Below, in pieces: positions 15,101 to 22,352 of a stretch of 33,432 bases of DNA. This DNA comes from Flemingiibacterium sp045579745 (lineage in GTDB: Bacteria > Bacillota > Clostridia > Oscillospirales > CAG-272). The number at the start of each line of letters is the position of its first letter. Positions within the stretch are counted from its first letter, which is position 1. The DNA lies in contig JAZNMQ010000008.1 of assembly GCA_045579745.1 (NCBI GenBank), positions 1-33,432 of the forward strand, given 5' to 3'. The position numbers were made by a program, and so were the translations under genes. Under the pieces are notes generated by a model. That model did no database searches. It was not told the DNA's origin and saw only the letters and a program-made list of their open reading frames with translations.

Positions 15101-16441
15101 ATGGGAAAAAGTCTTAAAGGCATGACACTTGGCGTTGCTACCTCGGCATTTCAGATCGAGGGCGGCTGGGACGCCGACGGAAAGGGCGAATCTATTTGGG
15201 ACAGATGGTGCCACATCCCGGGAAGAACAAAGGCACCGGGTGATGTTGCGACCGATTTCTACCACAGATGGAAAGAGGATATCGATTTAATGCACGAGCT
15301 TGGAGTTGACTCCTTCCGCTTTTCGATCTCATGGCCGAGAGTATTGCCCGACGGTCACGGCAGAGTTAACGAGGCAGGCCTGCAGTTCTACAAGAATATT
15401 GTAGCAAGGCTGAAAATGTACGGCATTAAAGCGGCAGTTACGCTCTACCATTGGGATCTTCCGCAAAAGCTTCAGAATATCGGCGGATGGGCTAATCCTC
15501 TGACCGCGGTGTACTTCAAGGAATTTGCTGAGCTGATGTTCAAGGAGCTCGGCGACGACGTTGATGTCTGGATAACGCACAACGAGCCATTTGTTGCAAC
15601 CTTTGTCGGACATTTTTCGGGCTCTATGGCACCCGGTCACAGAGATCTTTCCGAAACCCTGCTCGTAGCGCACAATCTGCTTTTATCACACGGAATGGCT
15701 GTCAAGGCATTCAGAGAGGGCGGATATCGCGGAAAGATCGGCATTTCGCTCGACTACTTCCCTGCAAAGGCGCTGACAGATTCGATAGAGGATATCAAGG
15801 CTGCCGAGCGCGACCGCGATTCGCATCTCGGTTGGTTTGCAGACCCGATCTACAAGGGTCACTATCCTGTCGAGCTTTGGGAGCACTACAAAAAGAAGGG
15901 CGTCGTGATGCCTGAGATAGCCGATGGGGATATGGAGCTCATAAGCCAGCCAATCGACTTCCTCGGCATAAACTTCTATCGCTCGTCAAACATGAAGTAT
16001 CAGCCCGGCGGAAACTGGCCGTATGATAACGCATACGCTCCGATCGAATGCGAAAAAACGCATATCAACTACAAGCATATGCCCGAGCGCCTGCTCGAAT
16101 ATCTCACATACCTCAACGACACATATAATCCCGGTGAGATCATGATAACCGAAAACGGCTACTCGAATCAGGAGAATGTCAACCGAAACGGCAAGGTCAT
16201 GGATTTCGACCGCATCAATTACCTCTATCTGCATATCGAGCAGTGTGCCATCGCGCGCGAGAGGGGAATCCCGCTTTCGTCATACTATATCTGGAGCTTT
16301 ACAGACGACCTCGAATGGGGAGGCGGCTACACCACCAGAATGGGAATCGTGCGCATAGATTACGAAACGCTCGAGCGTATTCCCAAGGAAAGCGCGTATT
16401 GGTATAAGCGTGTTATCGAAGCACGCGAGCTTGTTGACTGA
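15101..16441 (+). CDS. bglA: GH1 family beta-glucosidase
   Basis: The 446-residue protein is a full-length family GH1 retaining glycosidase. It has the N-terminal signature GVATSAFQIEGGWDADGKG, the acid/base Glu162 in WITHNEPF, the nucleophile Glu351 in IMITENGYS and the aglycone/phosphate region WSFTDDLEWGGGY near 404. GH1 enzymes cleave terminal beta-glucosides or beta-galactosides; the positively charged residues that mark 6-phospho-beta-glucosidases are not evident, so a free sugar is more likely. No signal peptide: it works in the cytoplasm. AAGGAG precedes the ATG. It is the second gene of an operon with the GH101/GH129-like gene and is followed by a clear terminator. Confidence 0.93.
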   Translation: MGKSLKGMTLGVATSAFQIEGGWDADGKGESIWDRWCHIPGRTKAPGDVATDFYHRWKEDIDLMHELGVDSFRFSISWPRVLPDGHGRVNEAGLQFYKNIVARLKMYGIKAAVTLYHWDLPQKLQNIGGWANPLTAVYFKEFAELMFKELGDDVDVWITHNEPFVATFVGHFSGSMAPGHRDLSETLLVAHNLLLSHGMAVKAFREGGYRGKIGISLDYFPAKALTDSIEDIKAAERDRDSHLGWFADPIYKGHYPVELWEHYKKKGVVMPEIADGDMELISQPIDFLGINFYRSSNMKYQPGGNWPYDNAYAPIECEKTHINYKHMPERLLEYLTYLNDTYNPGEIMITENGYSNQENVNRNGKVMDFDRINYLYLHIEQCAIARERGIPLSSYYIWSFTDDLEWGGGYTTRMGIVRIDYETLERIPKESAYWYKRVIEARELVD

Positions 16442-16479
16442 GCTTATATTCAGCCGATTGGCATTAATTCGACATTTAA

Positions 16480-16509
16480 CCGAGCCTTCACAGCCAAGGC
16501 TCGGTTTTT
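16480..16509 (+). terminator. Terminator after the GH1 gene
   Basis: CCGAGCC (16480-16486) pairs with GGCTCGG (16498-16504), followed by TTTTT. Confidence 0.85.
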
Positions 16510-16556
16510 ATGCAAAAAAATACCTGTGCATACGGCTAAAATCGTTAAAATTTCTA

Positions 16557-16585
16557 TTGACACAGAAGTAAAACTGTGGTATACT
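16557..16585 (+). promoter_or_regulatory. Consensus promoter of the T-box leader
   Basis: TTGACA (16557-16562), 17 bases, TATACT (16580-16585). Transcription should begin near 16592. Confidence 0.9.
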
Positions 16586-16591
16586 GTATGT

Positions 16592-16865
16592 ATTGAAAAA
16601 TGCTATGATGGAGAGAGTATTGCACAGACTTCATCCGCAGAGAGCCGTCGACGGTGAAAAGATGGCGTTGAAGGGTGCATGAAAAACACTTCGGAGCAGG
16701 TGGGAAGAAATTTGCGGCATTTCGCCGCAGAAATTAGACCCCGCACGTTGACCGCGTAAAGGTTTAATTGAGTGGACCGTTTTACGGTCAATTTGGGTGG
16801 TATCGCGGAAGCTGTCTTTCGTCCCAATGTGAGCTGTCACATGGGTCGGGAGGCATTTTTTGTTT
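16592..16865 (+). promoter_or_regulatory. T-box riboswitch leader, probable Asn (AAC) specifier
   Basis: The leader shows T-box landmarks in order: the stem I base TGCT/AGCA, a GGAGAGAG K-turn-like bulge (about 16610-16617), the AG-rich apical segment GCAGAGAGCC (16637-16646), a GGTG distal element, and the T-box proper GGGTGGTATCGCGG (16795-16808). A terminator stem follows: TGTCTTTCGTCCC pairs with GGGTCGGGAGGCA before a run of T (16813-16862). TTGCAC (16620-16625) pairs with GTGCA (16675-16679), which places the specifier loop at TGAAAAACACTTC; the codon in the usual position is AAC (16685-16687), i.e. tRNA(Asn). Uncharged tRNA would favour the antiterminator and expression of the downstream genes. 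Confidence 0.92.
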
Positions 16866-16919
16866 TCCGCACCGCGATGACATTTATAAATCAAGTAAAT
16901 TTTTTAGGAGGGTTCTAAT

Positions 16920-18650
16920 ATGCTAAGAACACATACCTGTGATGAATTAAGAGTCGATCATATCGGTCAAAGCGTTACGCTCACCGGCTGGATCGACACA
17001 GTACGCGACCATGGCGGCGTGCTTTTCGTTGACCTTCGTGACCACTACGGAATCACTCAGATCGTCCTTTCCGATGATTCTATGATCGCCGGAATGGCTA
17101 AGGAAACGGTTATACTCGTTGAGGGCGTTGTAACAAAGCGCGACGACGAAACCGTTAACCCCAAGCTTGCAACAGGACTTATTGAAGTAACTGCAAACAA
17201 GATCGAGGTTCTCGGTCCCTGCAAGCTCGGTCTTCCCTTTGAGATCGACGCTTCCACCGAAACCCGCGAGGAGGTTCGCTTAAAGTACCGTTACCTCGAC
17301 CTTCGCAACCGCAAGATCCACGATAACATCGTGCTTCGCTCTAAGATACTCTCCTATCTGCGCCGTCAGATGGAGGATATGGGCTTCATGGAGATCCAAA
17401 CACCTATCCTCACCGCATCCTCTCCCGAGGGCGCACGCGACTACCTCGTTCCGAGCCGCAAGCACAAGGGCAAATTCTATGCGCTTCCGCAGGCTCCCCA
17501 GCAGTTCAAGCAGCTTTTGATGGCATCGGGCTTTGACCGTTATTTTCAGATCGCACCCTGCTTCAGAGATGAGGACGCGCGTCAGGACCGCTCTCCCGGA
17601 GAATTTTATCAGCTCGACTTCGAAATGTCGTTCGCAACACAGGAGGATGTTTTCGCAGTTGCCGAGAAGGTAGTTTACAACACCTTCAAGGAATTCTCAA
17701 GCAAGCCTGTTTCCGAGCCGCCCTTCAAGCGCATCACATTCGCTGACACAATGCTCAAATACGGCACCGATAAGCCCGACCTTCGCAATCCGCTTATCAT
17801 TCAGGACCTCACGGATTTCTTTGCAACAATCGACTTCCCGCTCTTCAAGGGCAAGCCCGTTCGCGGAATCGTTGCAAACTGCGCAGGCAGATCAAAGAAG
17901 TTCTTCGAGGATTCGCTCAAATTCGCTCTCTCTATCGGCATGAAGGGTCTTGGCTATCTCACCCTCGCAGGCGACGAGTTCAAGGGCCCGATCGCAAAGT
18001 TCCTGACTCCCGAAAAGCGTGACGAGCTTGTTAACCTTTGCTCGATCAAGGACGGCGAAACTGTATTCTTCATCTGCGACAGCATTAAGGTCGTTAACCG
18101 CCTCGCAGGCGAGATCCGCACATGGCTCGGCGAAACGCTCGAGATCATTAATAAGGATGCCTTCGAATTCTGCTTCATCGTTGATTTCCCCATGTACGAG
18201 CTCAACGAGGAAACCGGCAAGATCGACTTCACACACAACCCCTTCTCAATGCCTCAGGGCGGAATGGACGCACTCCTTAACAAGGATCCGCTTGACATCT
18301 TTGCATATCAGTACGATATCGTCTGCAACGGCGTTGAGCTTTCCTCGGGTGCTGTTCGAAACCACAACCCCGAGATCATGAAAAAGGCGTTCGAGATCGC
18401 AGGCTATACCGAGGACGATGTTAAGGCGAAGTTCGGCGCACTTCATACCGCATTCTCATTCGGCGCACCGCCTCATGCAGGTATGGCTCCCGGCGTTGAC
18501 CGCATGATCATGCTCATCGCTGAGGAGGAAACCATCCGCGACGTTATCGCATTCCCGCTCAACGGAAATGCGCAGGACCTCATGATGGGCGCACCCGGTG
18601 AGGTTACCGAGCAGCAGCTTCGCGAGGTTCACATTAAGGTTCGCGACTGA
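16920..18650 (+). CDS. aspS: Aspartyl-tRNA synthetase, probably non-discriminating (Asp/Asn)
   Basis: A 576-residue class IIb synthetase. The OB-fold anticodon domain comes first (LTGWIDTVRDHGGVLFVDLR), then motif 1 (MGFMEIQTPIL), QAPQQFKQ, motif 2 (FRDEDARQDRSPGEFYQLD, residues 215-233), a bacterial-type insertion domain and motif 3 (GMAPGVDRM). His31 lies where discriminating enzymes such as E. coli have Leu30; His at this position is known from Pseudomonas AspRS, which charges both tRNA(Asp) and tRNA(Asn). The SPGEF form of motif 2 has one residue more than the QPEF form of E. coli and recalls alphaproteobacterial AspRS. Downstream gatCAB genes and the Asn-type T-box agree with a mixed Asp/Asn role. 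AGGAGGG precedes the ATG. Confidence 0.95.
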   Translation: MLRTHTCDELRVDHIGQSVTLTGWIDTVRDHGGVLFVDLRDHYGITQIVLSDDSMIAGMAKETVILVEGVVTKRDDETVNPKLATGLIEVTANKIEVLGPCKLGLPFEIDASTETREEVRLKYRYLDLRNRKIHDNIVLRSKILSYLRRQMEDMGFMEIQTPILTASSPEGARDYLVPSRKHKGKFYALPQAPQQFKQLLMASGFDRYFQIAPCFRDEDARQDRSPGEFYQLDFEMSFATQEDVFAVAEKVVYNTFKEFSSKPVSEPPFKRITFADTMLKYGTDKPDLRNPLIIQDLTDFFATIDFPLFKGKPVRGIVANCAGRSKKFFEDSLKFALSIGMKGLGYLTLAGDEFKGPIAKFLTPEKRDELVNLCSIKDGETVFFICDSIKVVNRLAGEIRTWLGETLEIINKDAFEFCFIVDFPMYELNEETGKIDFTHNPFSMPQGGMDALLNKDPLDIFAYQYDIVCNGVELSSGAVRNHNPEIMKKAFEIAGYTEDDVKAKFGALHTAFSFGAPPHAGMAPGVDRMIMLIAEEETIRDVIAFPLNGNAQDLMMGAPGEVTEQQLREVHIKVRD

Positions 18651-18702
18651 TTTACAGCTGACGACTGAAGATAGCTGATTCGCAGCATATTACCGCAAAA
18701 AT

Positions 18703-18726
18703 CCCCGTCGGGCAATCCCGACGGGG
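18703..18726 (+). other. 10-bp perfect hairpin between aspS and gatC, without T-tract
   Basis: CCCCGTCGGG (18703-18712), tetraloop CAAT and CCCGACGGGG (18717-18726). No T run follows, so it is not a typical terminator. In the 180-base aspS-gatC gap it may act as an RNA stability or processing element, or lower expression of the distal genes. Confidence 0.5.
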
Positions 18727-18830
18727 AGGCAATGCAAAATTTCGAAAAGCTGTATATTTCTCAACTAAAAAGCAAACACATAAATTAAACGGCTTTGCCG
18801 ACGAATGATTATTAGGAAAGGATTATAGCG

Positions 18831-19112
18831 ATGGATAAAGCTTTACTGACCCGACTTCTGAAGCTTAATCAGCTTTCGCTGACGGATAAAGAGGAAACTG
18901 CTGTGCTTGAACTTTTCGCCAAGAAGAGTGACGAGCTTTCCACATTAGATAAAATCGATACCGAGAATGTCGAACGAATGGTACACGTTATGCCCTTGCA
19001 GACCGTTGTCAGAGATGATGTAGTTAAAAAGCTCTTCACACGAGAGGAGCTCCAAAAGGGTGCTCCCGAAACCTCAGACGGATACTGGCAGGTGCCCCGT
19101 CTTGTTGAATAA
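18831..19112 (+). CDS. gatC: Asp/Glu-tRNA amidotransferase subunit C
   Basis: The 93-residue product has the GatC pattern: an N-terminal helical hairpin (LLTRLLKLNQLSLTDKE), DTENVERMVHVMPLQTVVRD in the middle, which resembles the DTxxVxPxxH...LRxD segment of GatC, then a C-terminal belt (EELQKGAPETSDGYWQVPRL). GatC wraps GatA and GatB together in the GatCAB complex that converts Asp-tRNA(Asn) or Glu-tRNA(Gln) to the amidated form. The first residues of canonical GatC (the IEEVKHVAHLARL-like helix) are only partly matched, so this is a divergent member. AAAGG lies before the ATG; gatA follows after 11 bases. Confidence 0.85.
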   Translation: MDKALLTRLLKLNQLSLTDKEETAVLELFAKKSDELSTLDKIDTENVERMVHVMPLQTVVRDDVVKKLFTREELQKGAPETSDGYWQVPRLVE

Positions 19113-19123
19113 GGAGGGTTACG

Positions 19124-20302
19124 ATGCTTTATATTAACAAGAATGAAAAGATCGGTGCAAACAGTGTTGCACTCGATGATATGATACTCACAAAGGATCT
19201 TCCGACCACCGCAGGCTCGAGGATGCTCGAAAACTTCACAAGCCTTTTTGAGGCAGAGGTTGTTACACGCCTTACCGCTGCAGGCTATGACATCGCAGGC
19301 AAGGCAAATGTCGGCGAATTCTCACTCGATATTCTCGGTGAGAGCTCTTATTTCGGAGCAGTTTGTTCCGACGGAAAGCTTCAGAACGCCTCCGCAGAGC
19401 TTGTAAAGAGCGCCGAGGTCAAGGCTGCGCTCAATCTTGATGTAAACGGCGCACCCCGCCGTGCGGCTGCAATTGAGGGGCTCGTATTTGTAAAGCCCAC
19501 CTACGGAACCGTTTCGCGCTACGGCACGATCCCTGCCGTATGCTCGGGCGAGAGTGTCGGCGTCATGGCTAAAAATTCGGCTGACGCGAAGGAAATTCTC
19601 GCAGCTATTGCAGGTCATGACGACAAGGACGGAACATCGCTTCCCGAGGCAGACTGCGCAAAGATAAAAGAGAGCGCACAGATTAAAAAGGTTGCGCTTA
19701 TCAAATCGTTTGGCGCAGATATCGACGCTGAAATAGCATCGAAGATTGAAGCTGCAAAGGCAAAAATGGAGGCTGATCAGATCACGGTCGACGAAATCGA
19801 CTGCGATATTCTCCTCGCGGCGAAAACCGCATGGAACATTCTCATGAGTGCCGAGCTTTGCAACAATGTTTCACGCTATGACGGCGTAAAATACGGCTAC
19901 CGCACAGCCAACTACAACACAATTGACGAGCTCTATACCAACAGCCGTACCGAGGCGTTCGGATTTCTTACAAAGTCGGTCATTCTCTACGGCTCCGACA
20001 CGCTTTCTACAGAAAATTACGATAAGGTCTACGACAAGGCACTCCGCGTTCGCCGCGTATTGACCGAAGCGTTTGCGAAGATTTTTGCAGATTATGACGC
20101 TGTGCTTTTGCCTGCATGCTCAAAGGCGTTCTTCACCGAAGCTGAGGTTAAGGCTGATCCGTATATTTCATTAAGCGAAAATCTCTACACCGCACCGGCT
20201 TCGATCACCGGTCTTCCTGCAGTTGTCGCAGGCGGCGTACAGCTTATCGGCAAGGCATTGTCCGACGGCGCACTTTTAGAGCTTGCGCGTGTAATCGAGT
20301 AA
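19124..20302 (+). CDS. gatA: GatA-like subunit lacking the amidase catalytic centre
   Basis: A 392-residue GatA homologue, against about 485 usually, lacking some 50-60 N-terminal residues; AAGGAGGG before the ATG shows a genuine start. Family text is clear: TTAGSRMLENF (28-38), GKANVGEF (59-66), VKPTYGTVSRYG (123-134), RYDGVKYGYRT and SRTEAFGF in the middle, and ITGLPAVVAGG with LIGKALSDG at the end. The Ser-cisSer-Lys centre is missing. By eye alignment with Bacillus GatA, the KDNI lysine becomes Asp18; the GGSSGGSA loop is replaced (around KLQNASAEL, 85-93); and SDTGGSIR becomes LDVNGAPR with Ala110 for the nucleophile. The frame is intact and conserved outside the site, so this is not a fresh pseudogene. 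Glutaminase activity is very unlikely; ammonia-dependent or structural function is inferred. Confidence 0.85.
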   Translation: MLYINKNEKIGANSVALDDMILTKDLPTTAGSRMLENFTSLFEAEVVTRLTAAGYDIAGKANVGEFSLDILGESSYFGAVCSDGKLQNASAELVKSAEVKAALNLDVNGAPRRAAAIEGLVFVKPTYGTVSRYGTIPAVCSGESVGVMAKNSADAKEILAAIAGHDDKDGTSLPEADCAKIKESAQIKKVALIKSFGADIDAEIASKIEAAKAKMEADQITVDEIDCDILLAAKTAWNILMSAELCNNVSRYDGVKYGYRTANYNTIDELYTNSRTEAFGFLTKSVILYGSDTLSTENYDKVYDKALRVRRVLTEAFAKIFADYDAVLLPACSKAFFTEAEVKADPYISLSENLYTAPASITGLPAVVAGGVQLIGKALSDGALLELARVIE

Positions 20303-20315
20303 AGGAGAAGAAAAA

Positions 20316-21752
20316 ATGAGATACGAAACAGTCATAGGCTTGGAGGTTCACATTGAGCTTGCGACAGAATCAAAAATTTTCTGCTCCTGCTCAGCAAAAT
20401 TCGGCGGCGAGCAAAACGACCATGTTTGCCCTGCATGCTGCGGCATGCCCGGAATGCTTCCGATCGTCAACCGTCATGTTGTTGATCTCGGTATGACCGC
20501 CGGAATGATGTTAAACTGTGACATCAACCGCACGACCACCTTTGATAAGAAATCCTACTATTACCCCGACCTTCCCTGCTCATATCAGACAACACAGTGG
20601 TTTGCACCCGTAGCCGTTAACGGTCTTGTCGAGATCGAAACCTCAAACGGCAAAAAGGGCATCAGAATCAAGCAGATCCACATGGAGGAGGACGCAGGCA
20701 AGCTCGTTCACGACGATTGGACTAACACATCGCTCGTTGACTTCAACCGCACATCCGTTCCGCTTATCGAGATCGTCAGCCAACCCGACCTCTCGAGCGC
20801 AGAGGAGGTTATCGCATACCTCGAAAGACTCAAATCTCTGCTTCGTTTTGCTAAGGTTTCCGAATGCCGCATGGAGCAGGGCTCTATGAGATGCGACGTT
20901 AACCTTTCGGTAAGACCCGAGGGCTCGACAAAGCTCGGAGTTCGAACCGAGATGAAGAATATGAACTCGCTCACCGCAATTACACGCGCTATCGAATACG
21001 AGGTTGCGCGCCACATCGATGCACTCGAGAACGGCACAGAGGAGCTTGTTCAGGAAACCCGCCGTTGGGACGATGTCAAGGGCAAGTCCTACGCGATGCG
21101 CAACAAGGAAACTGCGGGCGATTACCGCTATTTCCCCGACCCGAACGTAATGCCCGTCGTTATTGACGATGAATGGTATGCAAGCATCGAGGCTTCCCTG
21201 CCCGAGTTCCCCGAGATCAAGCGTGCACGCTACACGACTGAGCTCGGACTTCCCGAATATGACGCTGACATGCTCGTTGAAAGCCGCGCGCTTTGCGATT
21301 GCTTCGAGGCGGCGTATGAGGTTTGCGGCTCGGCTAAGGAGGTTGCAAACTGGCTCATTTCCGATGTTATGAACCTGCTCAACAAGAAGCAGATGACCTC
21401 TGATGAGCTAAGGCTTGACGGAAAGGCTCTCGGCGAGCTTATCAAGCTTGTAATCGACGGTAAGGTAAACCGCGGAAACGCTAAGAAGATCCTTTCGGTA
21501 ATGTTTGAGGAGGTTATTGACCCTGCCGCTTATGCAAGCGAAAACGGCTTGATCATTTCGAACAACACCGATGCTATGGACGAGGTTATCGCAAAGATCG
21601 TCGCATCCGATCCCAAGTCGGTTTCCGACTATAAGAGCGGTAAGGAAAAGGCGCTTATGGCACTCTTCGGAAAGTGCATGAGAGAGCTTCGCGGCAATTG
21701 TGACCCACAGGTTCTCCGCGAGCATCTTTTAGCTCAAATCGACAAGAACTGA
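20316..21752 (+). CDS. gatB: Asp/Glu-tRNA amidotransferase subunit B
   Basis: Full-length GatB (478 residues). The N-terminal kinase-like cradle is intact: GLEVHIELATESKIFCSC with zinc ligands Cys23/Cys25 and Cys38/Cys41 (HVCPACCG), YYYPDLPCSYQ at 82-91, IHMEEDAGKLVH at 121-132 with the acidic metal-binding residues, and DFNRTSVPLIEIVSQPD at 142-158. The YqeY-like tail domain that senses tRNA fills the last 150 residues (KVNRGNAKKILSVMFEE). GatB activates the aspartyl or glutamyl side chain with ATP and receives ammonia from GatA. The contrast between this intact subunit and the stripped GatA is notable. AAAGGAG precedes the ATG, 13 bases after gatA. Confidence 0.96.
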   Translation: MRYETVIGLEVHIELATESKIFCSCSAKFGGEQNDHVCPACCGMPGMLPIVNRHVVDLGMTAGMMLNCDINRTTTFDKKSYYYPDLPCSYQTTQWFAPVAVNGLVEIETSNGKKGIRIKQIHMEEDAGKLVHDDWTNTSLVDFNRTSVPLIEIVSQPDLSSAEEVIAYLERLKSLLRFAKVSECRMEQGSMRCDVNLSVRPEGSTKLGVRTEMKNMNSLTAITRAIEYEVARHIDALENGTEELVQETRRWDDVKGKSYAMRNKETAGDYRYFPDPNVMPVVIDDEWYASIEASLPEFPEIKRARYTTELGLPEYDADMLVESRALCDCFEAAYEVCGSAKEVANWLISDVMNLLNKKQMTSDELRLDGKALGELIKLVIDGKVNRGNAKKILSVMFEEVIDPAAYASENGLIISNNTDAMDEVIAKIVASDPKSVSDYKSGKEKALMALFGKCMRELRGNCDPQVLREHLLAQIDKN

Positions 21753-21778
21753 CCGTTACCAAACAGACAATATTATGC

Positions 21779-21804
21779 GAGGGGAATGTGATAGCATTCC
21801 CCTC
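21779..21804 (+). terminator. Hairpin after gatB (weak or partial terminator)
   Basis: GAGGGGAATG (21779-21788), a 6-base loop and CATTCCCCTC (21795-21804); only ATTAT follows, so read-through into the two membrane-protein genes is likely. Confidence 0.5.
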
Positions 21805-21830
21805 ATTATCAGCCGCGTAAGGAGGACCAA

Positions 21831-22352
21831 ATGGCAGTTTTGATCGTTCGTATAATCGGTATTATCGCTGCCCTTTTCGGCGGAATAAGGCTTGTGCTGT
21901 CGCTTCAAGCCCCATCAAGCACCGAGCAGCTTTTGTCTGCAGCGCTTATATTGATCATAGGTCTTGCAACTATCATTTACTCAATACTTGTACCAAAATC
22001 CCGCGAGGGAATGAAGCCGATTGAAAACTGTCTTGGCTACAAGCTTTGGACGGATGCAAACGGTGATATCGTTATAACCTGTCCACGCGATGATGCTGAA
22101 GCCAAGCTGCATCGCGGTGAGGTTAACTTTGATGGATATGTTGAGCTCGTATCTCAGTTAGAATACGCAGTAAAGGGCGACAGCCGCAGAGCAAGGCTTG
22201 CACGCGAGCATAATGACACCACGCTTCTTTCAAGCGAATACGCCGACGAGCTCGAAGCACTCGCAAACGATATTGCCGCGCTTAAGGGCTCTTATGATGC
22301 AGGCGAGATCGACATTTCGGAATACGAGAAAAAGCTTGGCGAGCTAAGATGA
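21831..22352 (+). CDS. Small membrane protein with SHOCT-like C-terminal segment
   Basis: The 173-residue protein has two N-terminal membrane helices (VRIIGIIAALFGGIRLVLSL, residues 6-25, and LLSAALILIIGLATIIYSIL, 34-53), then a cytoplasmic part with beta-rich text (YKLWTDANGDIVITCPRDD) and a helical C-terminus. The end (ALKGSYDAGEIDISEYEKKL) resembles the SHOCT motif, a short oligomerisation segment found at the tails of bacterial proteins. AAGGAGG stands before the ATG. Its stop overlaps the start of the PnuC-like gene by four bases (ATGA), so the two are translationally coupled, and it may be an accessory of that transporter. No named family otherwise. Confidence 0.7.
   Translation: MAVLIVRIIGIIAALFGGIRLVLSLQAPSSTEQLLSAALILIIGLATIIYSILVPKSREGMKPIENCLGYKLWTDANGDIVITCPRDDAEAKLHRGEVNFDGYVELVSQLEYAVKGDSRRARLAREHNDTTLLSSEYADELEALANDIAALKGSYDAGEIDISEYEKKLGELR

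Noticed and set aside
16647..16652. GAC in CCGTCGACGG of the T-box leader as an Asp specifier
   Set aside because: It lies in the apical part of stem I, after the AGAGAG bulge, and not in the specifier internal loop defined by the TTGCAC/GTGCA helix.
19124..20302. gatA as a frameshifted or decayed pseudogene
   Set aside because: A single open frame with a strong ribosome site and well-kept family motifs outside the active site; decay would be expected to damage the rest as well.
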